From Pedobacter sp. WC2423 (lineage in GTDB: Bacteria > Bacteroidota > Bacteroidia > Sphingobacteriales > Sphingobacteriaceae), in contig NZ_CP162005.1 in assembly GCF_040822065.1 (NCBI RefSeq), forward strand, positions 5,828,001 to 5,892,000: DNA of 64,000 nucleotides. Reading direction: 5' to 3'. Under the pieces are notes generated by a model that was not told the DNA's origin, did not search any database, and was given only the letters and a program-made list of their open reading frames with translations. The translations under genes and the position numbers were made by a program. This document shows, piece by piece, positions 42,382 through 51,068 of this stretch. How positions within the stretch are numbered: position 1 is the first letter of the stretch; every line of letters begins with the position of its first letter.

Positions 42382-43578
42382 ATGATGATCAATGAGAAAG
42401 AAGCACTCACTCTTCTTAGCAAATATAATTCGGGCACAGCTACAGATACGGAAGTCAAACTATTAGAAAGCTGGTATAGTGCAGAAATTCTGAAACAAAA
42501 TCTTTCTGAAACCGAAGAAGATTTCAGCCACTTGAAAGATGAAATCTGGGCAGGGACATTGCAGCGTGCGAACCTGGTTGAAGAAGAAGTGTTTATTGCT
42601 GAAAAAAGGCCTGCCAGATCAATCAAACGCTGGTATCAATTGACTGCGGCAGCAGCTGTATTCATTATAGGTTCCGTTTATTTAATAAACAGACAGCAGA
42701 CAGCAGAAAATAGTCTTTCAAAAAACCTTGAAATGGCTAACCATATTACAGCAGGGAAAAATAAGGCAACCCTGACACTCGCTAACGGACATCAGATCAT
42801 TTTATCTGATGATGTAAAGGGAAAACTGGCAGAAGAGGCTGGGGTATGTATTACTAAAACAAAAAATGGAGAACTCCTCTATACCATAATTTCAAAACCT
42901 GGTCATGCAGCTTCACCGGGTTCTGCATATAATACAATTTCCACTGCTGCCGGAGAAAACTATCAGGTAGTTTTACCGGATGGTTCAAAAATCAAACTCA
43001 ATGCGGCATCTTCTTTAAAATATCCTGCATCATTTACTTTTCAAAAAGAGCGCAGGGTTGAACTTATTGGCGAAGCCTACTTTGAAGTGGCCAAAGATAA
43101 AAATCATCCTTTTAAAGTCAAAACAAAGGGGCAGGAAGTGGAAGTGCTGGGTACTCATTTTAACATCAGCAGTTATGCGGATTGTGCCATTACGCATACC
43201 ACCTTATTAGAGGGGTCAGTCAAAGTTTCTTTATCAGGTTATGCCGGGGAAAAAGACAGGGCTGCGCATACCATTTTATTGAAACCAGGAGAACAAGCTA
43301 TACAGAAAGCAAATAACATTACTATGCTACCTGCTGATATTGAACAAGCTACAGCCTGGAAAGAAGGCTGGTTCTGCTTTAAAAGTACAAAGCTGCAAGA
43401 TGTATTAAGTGAGGCTGCAAAATGGTACGACCTGGAAATTGTTTACAAGGGGGCTATACCAACCGACCGTTTTACAGGAAAGATACCGAAAGCTGCCAGT
43501 CTTGGCAAATTCATCAAGCTATTACAGCTGAGCGATATTAAATTCAGTATCGAAGGCAGAAAAATGATAATCAACTAA
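42382..43578 (+). CDS. FecR-family anti-sigma factor
   Basis: 398 residues. A cytosolic N-terminus (~1-80) is followed by one membrane segment (YQLTAAAAVFIIGSVYLIN, ~86-104), a periplasmic FecR domain (NYQVVLPDGSKIKLNAASSL, ~192-211) and a C-terminal DUF4974-like domain (FCFKSTKLQDVLSEAAKWYD). It relays signals from the SusC STN domain to the preceding sigma factor. It starts 62 bp after the sigma gene. Confidence 0.92.
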   Translation: MMINEKEALTLLSKYNSGTATDTEVKLLESWYSAEILKQNLSETEEDFSHLKDEIWAGTLQRANLVEEEVFIAEKRPARSIKRWYQLTAAAAVFIIGSVYLINRQQTAENSLSKNLEMANHITAGKNKATLTLANGHQIILSDDVKGKLAEEAGVCITKTKNGELLYTIISKPGHAASPGSAYNTISTAAGENYQVVLPDGSKIKLNAASSLKYPASFTFQKERRVELIGEAYFEVAKDKNHPFKVKTKGQEVEVLGTHFNISSYADCAITHTTLLEGSVKVSLSGYAGEKDRAAHTILLKPGEQAIQKANNITMLPADIEQATAWKEGWFCFKSTKLQDVLSEAAKWYDLEIVYKGAIPTDRFTGKIPKAASLGKFIKLLQLSDIKFSIEGRKMIIN

Positions 43579-43603
43579 TCAATCAACCACCAACCAAACT
43601 TAC

Positions 43604-43639
43604 ATGAAAAAAATCTACAGAGACGACGGGCCATATTAA
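43604..43639 (+). CDS. Possible 11-codon leader peptide before SusC
   Basis: An ATG in an AACCAAACTTACATG context opens an 11-residue frame (MKKIYRDDGPY) that ends in TAA. The following ~120 bases up to SusC are GC-richer than the surroundings, with a short CCGAT-GGCG-ATCGG hairpin near 43673-43687. A leader or translation-coupled control is possible but unproven. Confidence 0.25.
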   Translation: MKKIYRDDGPY

Positions 43640-43760
43640 ACAACTGGGTACCCTTTGAAAACAGAAACCCCGATGGCGATCGGAGCTTCTGAAATGACCG
43701 GGCCAACCCTTTAACAATTTCTGCAAACAGTTTAATCATCAACCCAATCCAAACAAAAAT

Positions 43761-46700
43761 ATGAATAATATTATTCATTGCCCCCTGCTGTCCAAAAATT
43801 GGCAGGGCCGTAACCTAATTTGGCGAACCATGAAGGTAACCTTCGTTCTTCTATTCTCGGTATTAATGCATGTAAGTGCAGCCGGATTAGCCCAAAAGAT
43901 CAATCTTAATAAGAAAAACAGCGCATTGCCAGAAATCTTCAATGATTTGGGTAAACAAAGCGGATACCAGTTTTTTTATAATGAACGTTTGCTTGAAAGA
44001 GCAAAAAAGGTAGATATAAAGATTCAGAATGGAACTTTAGATGAAGCATTGAAATTATGTTTCAAAGATCAGCCCTTTTCTTATGAGATTGTCGATCAAA
44101 CTGTTGTCATTAAAGAAAAAGAGAGATCCTTTATCGAAGCGCTTACCAGCCGTGCTCCTGACCCTGTTACAGTGAAAGGATCTGTAACCTTTACGCAGAA
44201 TGATGGAAGGAGTGAAACTGTTTTTGGCGTGAACATTACTGAGAAAGGAACCAATAACACCAGGCAAACAGATGCCGATGGTAAATTTACCATCAATGTT
44301 CAGAAAGGTGCCATACTGGTTTTTACAAAAATAGGTTTTAAACCACATGAAGTCAAAGTCTCAGATAATAATCCGGTTTTAGCTATTAAACTGGAAGAGA
44401 GCTCAACGAACCTGAAAGAAACAGTCATCACTGGTTATCAGCAGTTAGATAAGAAGAAGTTCACCGGTTCGTCGGTAAAACTAAAAGGTGATGAACTCAG
44501 ACAGACCGGATCTTTAGATATAGGCCGTGCCCTGGAAGGTAAAGTAGCGGGGGTTTCTATTCAGAACGTATCAGGTACTTTTGGTTCTGCTCCAAAAATC
44601 AGGATCCGTGGTGTTACTTCACTGACCGGTTCAAACAAGCCTTTATGGGTAGTAGATGGTATTGCACTCGAAGATGTAATCGATGTGACGAATGATCAGC
44701 TTTCCAGTGGTGATGCGACTACGCTGCTGGGATCTTCCGTAGCAGGAATTAACATGAATGACGTGGAAGACATTTATGTTTTAAAAGATGTTGCAGCTAC
44801 TTCTCTTTATGGGGCAAGAGCGATGAACGGAGTAGTCGTAATTACTACTAAAAAAGGGAAAAATGGGAATTTGCAAATCAACTATACGGGTAATTTCAGT
44901 TCACAATTGCGTCCCACCTATGGTAGTTTCAATATCTCAAATTCAGCAGATCAGATGTCTATTTATTCTGAAATGTATGGGAAGGGTATGCTTAACCTGA
45001 AAGATCTTGGAAACCGGTCAAATGTAGGTGTATTTGGTAAAATGTACAATGACCTTCAGACTGTTGACCCCAAAACAGGTAAGTTTCTTCTGGAGAATAC
45101 GCCTGATGCGCGGAACGCGTTTTTAAGCAGATATGCAAATGCAAATACAGACTGGTTTCATTTGTTATTCCGTAACACTTTAACACAAGAGCACTCTATC
45201 AGTATTTCCAGCGGAACTGATAAAGCACAACATTATACTTCAATAAGTTATTACGATGATAATGGGTGGACCATTGCTGATAAAGTAAAACGCTATACTT
45301 TTAATTCACAGAATACTTATAATTTTTCCAAAAAACTTAGCGGAGGCATTATCACCACAGCATCCTTCAGAGATCAGCAGGCACCAGGTACGATTAACCG
45401 TTCAGCTGATCCTGTTTTTGGAAAATTTAACAGGGAGTTTGATATCAATCCTTATAGCTATGCTTTAAATACAAGTCGTGCCTTAACTCCTTATGATGAC
45501 CAAGGTAACCTGGAATATTTCAGAATGAATTATGCACCATTCAATATTATCAATGAGTTGCAAAATAACAAGATCAAATTGACAGATCTTGATGTGAAAT
45601 TGCAGTTGAATCTGGCTTATAAAGTAGATCCTTATCTGAAGTATGAATTTCTTGGTGCTGTCCGTTATGCTAAAACGACTCAGGAAAACCTGGTCAATGA
45701 AAACTCCAACAGAGCAAATGCATACCGGGCTAATTATAACTCGCAGATTGCTAATTCGAATATTTATTTATACAAAGACTCAGATAATCCAAATGCTTTG
45801 CCAGAAGTGGTTATGGCTGCCGGAGGTTTATATAATCGTACAGATAACTCATTAGGTACCTATAACTTAAGAAATAACCTGACTTATATCAGAAGTTTTG
45901 GTAAACACGATCTGAATGTCCTTGTAGGCCAGGAACTCAGATCGGCCGACAGACAAAATGCGTTTAACAATGGTTTCGGTTATCAATATGAAAATGGTGG
46001 AATTCCATTGGTTAATTATAAGATTATCAAGCAGGGAGTAGAGCAGAACAGACAATATTACGGGATGGGTAAAACGTATGATCGTTTTGCTTCCTTTTAC
46101 GCAACAGCTGGCTATACTTTTGACGGCCGTTATAACTTGAGTGCAGCAGCCAGATATGATGGTTCTAATCAATTAGGTCAATCACCACAGGCAAGATGGT
46201 TGCCAACATGGAGTGTGAGTGGTTCGTGGAATATTGATCAGGAAGCATTTATAAAAGATGTAACGGCGATCAGTAACCTGAAACTAAGAGCGAGTTATGG
46301 TCTGTCTGCCAGTACGGGTAATGCAACAAATTCAGCATTAGTATTGCAGACTTTCAATACACTCAGACCTTATTCCTCAGAAATTGAGTCTGGTATCAGA
46401 ATACAAGATCTGGAGAATTCGGACTTGACTTATGAAAAACAATATTCAGGTAATATTGGTGTGGATGCAGGGTTTTTCAGTAACAGACTTAACATTACAG
46501 CTGATATATACAATAAAAAAGGTTTCGACCTGATTGGAAACTTAAGAAGCAGCGGAATTGGCGGACAGGTTGTAAAAACCGGAAACTATGCTAATTTAAA
46601 ATCACATGGAATTGAGTTTTCTGTTTCTGGTGAAATCATCAGACAAAAAGACTGGGGCTGGAGATCTACATTGATATTCTCTTATGCAGCTAATAAGATT

Positions 46701-47435
46701 ACCAATACCAAAGACCAGCCCGTTATTTTTGATATGTTAGTACCAACAGGTGCCAACAGACTGGGGCTTCCTGTGAGTTCCTTATATTCTCTTGATTTCC
46801 AGGGATTAGATCATAATACAGGTGTTCCTCTTTTCATCAACGAGCAAGGAGAGGTTAGCCAGAGGGTTAATTTACAGGATATTGAAACTAAATACCTGAA
46901 ATATGAAGGGCCGGTAGATCCTCCGTATTCGGGAGGTTTTAGCAATAGCTTTCGCTATAAAGCTTTCACCTTAACTGCACAGATCACCTACCAGGCTGGT
47001 AATAAAGTAAGGTTAAATCCTTCATTCAAACCACAATACTCGGATCTGGATGCAATGCCAACAGAATTCAGAAACAGATGGATGTTGCCTGGAGATGAAA
47101 CAAAAACGAATATTCCGTCTATTCTGGATGCTATCAATAATTACAACATGCCATCAGGAACCTATCCATATAATAATTATGACCTCTCTTCAGCAAGAGT
47201 TGCCAATGGTGGTTTTGCCAGATTAAAATATCTGTCACTGGCCTATCAATTACCTGTAAAATTTGCCAACGCGATAGGGATGAACAACATGTCGCTGACA
47301 GCTGCCGGTACTAATTTAATGTTGTTTTTTGCGGATAAGAGACTGGAAGGACAAGATCCGGAATTTTTCAACGCTGGAGGTGTAGCCCAGCCTTTACAAA
47401 AGCAGGTGATTATTTCTTTAAAAATTGGATTATAA
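43761..47435 (+). CDS. SusC/RagA-type TonB-dependent outer-membrane receptor with STN domain
   Basis: 1224 residues. A signal peptide lies at ~24-47 (MKVTFVLLFSVLMHVSAAGL), so ATG 43830 is an alternative start. An STN signalling domain follows (~55-118), then a CarboxypepD_reg-like domain (~130-215) and the plug (GRALEGKVAGVSIQN; ATSLYGARAMNGVVVITTKKG). The rest is the 22-strand barrel. The STN domain ties it to the sigma/FecR pair. It imports an unknown oligomeric substrate with the SusD encoded 3 bp downstream. Confidence 0.95.
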   Translation: MNNIIHCPLLSKNWQGRNLIWRTMKVTFVLLFSVLMHVSAAGLAQKINLNKKNSALPEIFNDLGKQSGYQFFYNERLLERAKKVDIKIQNGTLDEALKLCFKDQPFSYEIVDQTVVIKEKERSFIEALTSRAPDPVTVKGSVTFTQNDGRSETVFGVNITEKGTNNTRQTDADGKFTINVQKGAILVFTKIGFKPHEVKVSDNNPVLAIKLEESSTNLKETVITGYQQLDKKKFTGSSVKLKGDELRQTGSLDIGRALEGKVAGVSIQNVSGTFGSAPKIRIRGVTSLTGSNKPLWVVDGIALEDVIDVTNDQLSSGDATTLLGSSVAGINMNDVEDIYVLKDVAATSLYGARAMNGVVVITTKKGKNGNLQINYTGNFSSQLRPTYGSFNISNSADQMSIYSEMYGKGMLNLKDLGNRSNVGVFGKMYNDLQTVDPKTGKFLLENTPDARNAFLSRYANANTDWFHLLFRNTLTQEHSISISSGTDKAQHYTSISYYDDNGWTIADKVKRYTFNSQNTYNFSKKLSGGIITTASFRDQQAPGTINRSADPVFGKFNREFDINPYSYALNTSRALTPYDDQGNLEYFRMNYAPFNIINELQNNKIKLTDLDVKLQLNLAYKVDPYLKYEFLGAVRYAKTTQENLVNENSNRANAYRANYNSQIANSNIYLYKDSDNPNALPEVVMAAGGLYNRTDNSLGTYNLRNNLTYIRSFGKHDLNVLVGQELRSADRQNAFNNGFGYQYENGGIPLVNYKIIKQGVEQNRQYYGMGKTYDRFASFYATAGYTFDGRYNLSAAARYDGSNQLGQSPQARWLPTWSVSGSWNIDQEAFIKDVTAISNLKLRASYGLSASTGNATNSALVLQTFNTLRPYSSEIESGIRIQDLENSDLTYEKQYSGNIGVDAGFFSNRLNITADIYNKKGFDLIGNLRSSGIGGQVVKTGNYANLKSHGIEFSVSGEIIRQKDWGWRSTLIFSYAANKITNTKDQPVIFDMLVPTGANRLGLPVSSLYSLDFQGLDHNTGVPLFINEQGEVSQRVNLQDIETKYLKYEGPVDPPYSGGFSNSFRYKAFTLTAQITYQAGNKVRLNPSFKPQYSDLDAMPTEFRNRWMLPGDETKTNIPSILDAINNYNMPSGTYPYNNYDLSSARVANGGFARLKYLSLAYQLPVKFANAIGMNNMSLTAAGTNLMLFFADKRLEGQDPEFFNAGGVAQPLQKQVIISLKIGL

Positions 47436-47438
47436 AAG

Positions 47439-48932
47439 ATGAAACTTGACATGAAAATAAAACATATTCATAATAAAATAGCGGTCATCATCATGGGTGC
47501 ATTAATTTGCTCCGCTTCCTTATCAGGATGTAAAAAAATGCTCGATACTGCACCAGATAACAGAGCTGAGCTTGATAGTCCGGATAAAGTATCTCAATTG
47601 CTTACTGCTGCTTATCCGAGTGAAGATTATATTACTTTTTGCGAATCGATGACGGATAATGCAGCAGACAGGGGATATAAAACTGTGTATAACAATGCAT
47701 TGCTTAATGATAATCCATACCGGTTTAAAGATTTTTCATCATCAGATGATGGAGCAGTTGATACTTACTGGGGTGCTTGTTATAGTGCGATTTCAGCAGC
47801 TAATCAAGCCTTGCAAGCCATTAATACTGCGAATAATCCTGCAGCATACAGTGCCTATAAAGGAGAGGCATTAATAGCACGTGCCTATTCTCATTTTATG
47901 CTGGTTTCTCTTTTTTCAAAAAGCTACGATCCTGCTACTGCAGCAACTGATCCGGGCATACCTTATGTAACCGAGCCTGAGAAAACCTTGTATAAGTCTT
48001 ATGAACGTAAAACGGTAGCTTATGTTTATGAGATGATTGAAAAGGATTTAACAGAAGGACTGCCTTTATTAAATGATAATGCTTATAAAGTTCCTGCTTA
48101 TCGTTTTACAAAAGCTGCTGCTCATGCTTTTGCAAGCCGGGTTTACCTGTTTAAAAAGCAATACGATAAAGTCATTGAACAGGCAAATCTTACCTTTCCA
48201 ACCAATATAGGCAATTATTTAAGACCCTGGAATTCAACTTATTTAAGTTTGACAGATGCCGGAAAAGCAGCAATCTATACCAGTTCTGCTGAAAAATCCA
48301 ACCTGTTGCTGGCAACTACTGCCTCGATCTGGAATAACGGATGGCAATTGTACAGGTATGGATTGAATTCAAAACTTCAGCAGCAAATTTATACGCAGCC
48401 TAATGTGACAGGCGGCAGCTGGGCTAATCAAGCCGTAGGATACGGTTCAAGCGGTGAGATGATGGGGATTAATAAATGGCGTGGTAATTTTATTTATACA
48501 ACTCCATTAATTGGTAATAATTATATATATATCCCTTTATTAAGCGCAGAAGAAGTTTTGTTTAACAAAGCTGAAGCTTTAGTGATGCAAGGAAACAATG
48601 CAGCTGCAATTACCGATCTTAATACTTATTTAAGTACAAGAATCAGCAATTACAGCGCATCGGCCAATAATATAACCGAGGCTAAAGTAACTGCTTTTTA
48701 TAAAACCGGCGATGTGAAACAGGCGCTGATCAATACCATTCTTGATTTTAAAAGAGCTGAATTTATGCAGGAGGGATTAAGATGGTTTGATATTCTTCGT
48801 TATAATCTGCCAGTGGTTCACGTGGATGAAAATAAGGATGAGTTCTCTTTGAAGCCAGGCGATCTGAGAAGAGTATTACAAATTCCCCAAACAGCACAAA
48901 CAGCCGGAGGATTGCCAGCAAATCCAAGATAG
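47439..48932 (+). CDS. SusD/RagB-family outer-membrane lipoprotein
   Basis: 497 residues; an internal ATG at 47451 is an alternative start. The lipobox LSGC holds C31. The N-terminal SusD-like domain (~40-230) has the helical TPR-like pattern (KGEALIARAYSHFMLVSLFS), and the C-terminal RagB part ends with RAEFMQEGLRWFDILRYNLP, a hallmark of the family. It forms the lid on the preceding SusC barrel and captures substrate at the surface. Confidence 0.95.
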   Translation: MKLDMKIKHIHNKIAVIIMGALICSASLSGCKKMLDTAPDNRAELDSPDKVSQLLTAAYPSEDYITFCESMTDNAADRGYKTVYNNALLNDNPYRFKDFSSSDDGAVDTYWGACYSAISAANQALQAINTANNPAAYSAYKGEALIARAYSHFMLVSLFSKSYDPATAATDPGIPYVTEPEKTLYKSYERKTVAYVYEMIEKDLTEGLPLLNDNAYKVPAYRFTKAAAHAFASRVYLFKKQYDKVIEQANLTFPTNIGNYLRPWNSTYLSLTDAGKAAIYTSSAEKSNLLLATTASIWNNGWQLYRYGLNSKLQQQIYTQPNVTGGSWANQAVGYGSSGEMMGINKWRGNFIYTTPLIGNNYIYIPLLSAEEVLFNKAEALVMQGNNAAAITDLNTYLSTRISNYSASANNITEAKVTAFYKTGDVKQALINTILDFKRAEFMQEGLRWFDILRYNLPVVHVDENKDEFSLKPGDLRRVLQIPQTAQTAGGLPANPR

Positions 48933-48981
48933 TATAACTGGATTTATTTATAAAATATAACATTCTTAATTATAATATATT

Positions 48982-50010
48982 ATGAAAACTATCATAAACA
49001 TCACACCAGGAAAACTGCTCCTGCTTGTGCTGATTGCAATCTCTGCATTTTCTTGTAAAAAGAGTGAGAAACTGGTTCTTCAGGATAATTACCTTGGCGG
49101 GGAAGTATCAGGAACCACGCCTTTAGACCTGAATCTTTACAATCTCCTGGTTAAGCCTTATAATATTGAGGTGAAATATAAATGGGATCAGTCAGAATTT
49201 AATATGCAGTATACATTGGTACCTCCGCAGGCAGCAAAAGTTTTGCCGGTGGCCACTGCTTTAAAGCAGATATGGATAGATCCATACAATGCCGAAACCG
49301 GGAGTGATGTGTTCATGAAAACATATTCTCCTAAGCAATTGATTTTATCTGGTAGTCCGCAAATGAATAATGATGGAACCATTACTGCCGGTGTAGCTGA
49401 AGGTGGCCTTGATATTTTACTGACAAATATCAACAAAATAGATCCTAAAAAACCAGCTGATGTTCAGGGATTAGTACAATTAATCCATCATGAATTTACA
49501 CATATCCTGAATCAGAAAAAAGCATATACCACTGATTACAATAAAGTAACCCCATCAGATTATATTGCTGAATGGTATAATTCTTCAGTGAACCCACTTT
49601 CATTGGGATTTATCTCAGGATATGCAAGAAAAGCTCCGGAAGAAGATTTTGCAGAAATGGTTTCATGGATGCTGACCTGGGGCAGGGATTATTATGAAAA
49701 TACCTATCTGAAACAAGGTGTTCCGGTTCCAAATCCGGCTGTATATCCTGATGGATCTTATGGGACAATCTTCGGACAATTCTATAAGATATCAGACATT
49801 CCGGAAATTAACAAAGTCTATGATGGTACTGCGGCTTCAATAGCTTCTTTTTTTATCAAGGATCTTGTTAAACCAGATTATTCAGCTGGAATAGCGAAAA
49901 TCAGAAAAAAAGAAGCTATTGTGGTGGCTTACTTTAAATCAGCCTACAACATTGATTTTTATAGTTTGCAGACCAACGTACAAAAGTCTATGGCTAACGC
50001 GGTTAAATAA
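48982..50010 (+). CDS. Substrate import-associated zinc metallohydrolase lipoprotein (TIGR04549-like)
   Basis: 342 residues. The lipobox FSC gives C25. The zinc motif HEFTH is at 170-174, with E225 in EDFAEM a candidate third ligand. This matches the lipoprotein family that accompanies SusCD pairs and is related to Peptidase_Mx1. It probably trims a peptide or protein at the cell surface before import. It follows susD after 49 bp and precedes the DUF4302 gene. Confidence 0.88.
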   Translation: MKTIINITPGKLLLLVLIAISAFSCKKSEKLVLQDNYLGGEVSGTTPLDLNLYNLLVKPYNIEVKYKWDQSEFNMQYTLVPPQAAKVLPVATALKQIWIDPYNAETGSDVFMKTYSPKQLILSGSPQMNNDGTITAGVAEGGLDILLTNINKIDPKKPADVQGLVQLIHHEFTHILNQKKAYTTDYNKVTPSDYIAEWYNSSVNPLSLGFISGYARKAPEEDFAEMVSWMLTWGRDYYENTYLKQGVPVPNPAVYPDGSYGTIFGQFYKISDIPEINKVYDGTAASIASFFIKDLVKPDYSAGIAKIRKKEAIVVAYFKSAYNIDFYSLQTNVQKSMANAVK

Positions 50011-50075
50011 AGGCAGAACGGATTTTGATATATCCGGAAATATATCCTGAACAATTAATGATAACCTGTATACAG

Positions 50076-50942
50076 ATGAAAAAATATTTAGTCCATATAA
50101 CTATATTGCTGCTTATTGCTGGTTTAGCCGGCTGCAGCAAAAAGGAAGAGGCATCGCTTTTTGGTGATACACCAGAGCAGCGGGCAGCAGCCGAGGTCAA
50201 AAAAAACCAGGCATTTTTAACAGCGGCCCCATATGGCTGGAAAGCAGTCATTTTTCCCGGACTTTTTAGAGGAAGAGGTTTCTTCTTTAAGTTCGATGAG
50301 AAAAACCAGGTGCAAACCTATGCGGATCCATCTCTAAAGCTAATCTCCCCGACGTTTGGCGGGCCGGGATCCAGCGGATATCAAGTGAAAGCTTTGCAAA
50401 GACCATCACTGATCTTCGATACATATTCTCCATTACATGTACTTTCTGATCCTTCAAACGGAACTGTGGGAGTAGGCTATAAATCAGATTTTGAGTTTTC
50501 TTTTGTGAGTGCTTCACCTGATACGATTAAACTGGACGGGAACTTTAATCATTCACCAATGATTTTGATTAAAGCAACACAGGCAGAATACACCGCTTAT
50601 CAAAATAAAGGATTTGATGCGATAAAGGCTGCTTTGATTAGCTACGCAATCGCTACGAAAGGAAAAAAGATAACCCTGGTAATTGATGCTGCACATCAGC
50701 CGGAATGTAAAATTGTGACCGATCAGGACAATGACAGAACGTTTACGCTGTCTTATCCGGATGATAAAGGGGTGGTGCAAACTCAAACCACTAAGTGGGG
50801 ACCAACTGTTAACAGTATCTTTTTTCAAAATACTATTGTTTACAATGGCATCGTCATTAACGAAGTGTTTTATGATAGTGCAAAATTATCATTGTACATA
50901 CAGTGGCAAGGGAAACGATACGATCTGGTTGTTGCCCCTTAA
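50076..50942 (+). CDS. DUF4302-family lipoprotein
   Basis: 288 residues from the ATG at 50076, start of a good lipoprotein signal peptide (lipobox LAGC, C20); an earlier TTG frame from 50025 lacks a signal. TPEQRAAAEVKKNQAFLTAA followed by PYGWK is a recognisable block of DUF4302, which recurs in SusCD/zinc-metallohydrolase loci. The role is unknown; a surface substrate-binding accessory is likely. It is the last gene of the uptake operon, followed by two hairpins. Confidence 0.85.
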   Translation: MKKYLVHITILLLIAGLAGCSKKEEASLFGDTPEQRAAAEVKKNQAFLTAAPYGWKAVIFPGLFRGRGFFFKFDEKNQVQTYADPSLKLISPTFGGPGSSGYQVKALQRPSLIFDTYSPLHVLSDPSNGTVGVGYKSDFEFSFVSASPDTIKLDGNFNHSPMILIKATQAEYTAYQNKGFDAIKAALISYAIATKGKKITLVIDAAHQPECKIVTDQDNDRTFTLSYPDDKGVVQTQTTKWGPTVNSIFFQNTIVYNGIVINEVFYDSAKLSLYIQWQGKRYDLVVAP

Positions 50943-50985
50943 TCATCTTTGGCCCTATACCTACCTGTAAAGAGTTGCCAACCTT

Positions 50986-51003
50986 CCCGGGAAACCGGGT
51001 TTT
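50986..51003 (+). terminator. First terminator hairpin after the uptake operon
   Basis: CCCGG-GAAA-CCGGG, a GNRA-type tetraloop stem, followed by TTTT. Confidence 0.6.
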
Positions 51004-51007
51004 ACCA

Positions 51008-51047
51008 AAAAAAGGCTGATCATTGTTAAAAATGATCAGCCTTTTTT
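51008..51047. terminator. Bidirectional terminator between DUF4302 and M1 peptidase genes
   Basis: A perfect 17-bp stem (51008-51024 with 51031-51047) flanked by A6 and T6, with a GTTAAA loop. It ends both convergent transcripts. Confidence 0.93.
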
Positions 51048-51068
51048 ATGATACTATTGCTTTTGCGC

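Noticed and set aside
43579..43760. Frameshifted longer N-terminus of SusC upstream of 43761
   Set aside because: Frames in this stretch carry stops and give no STN or signal-like sequence; the annotated start already precedes a full signal peptide.
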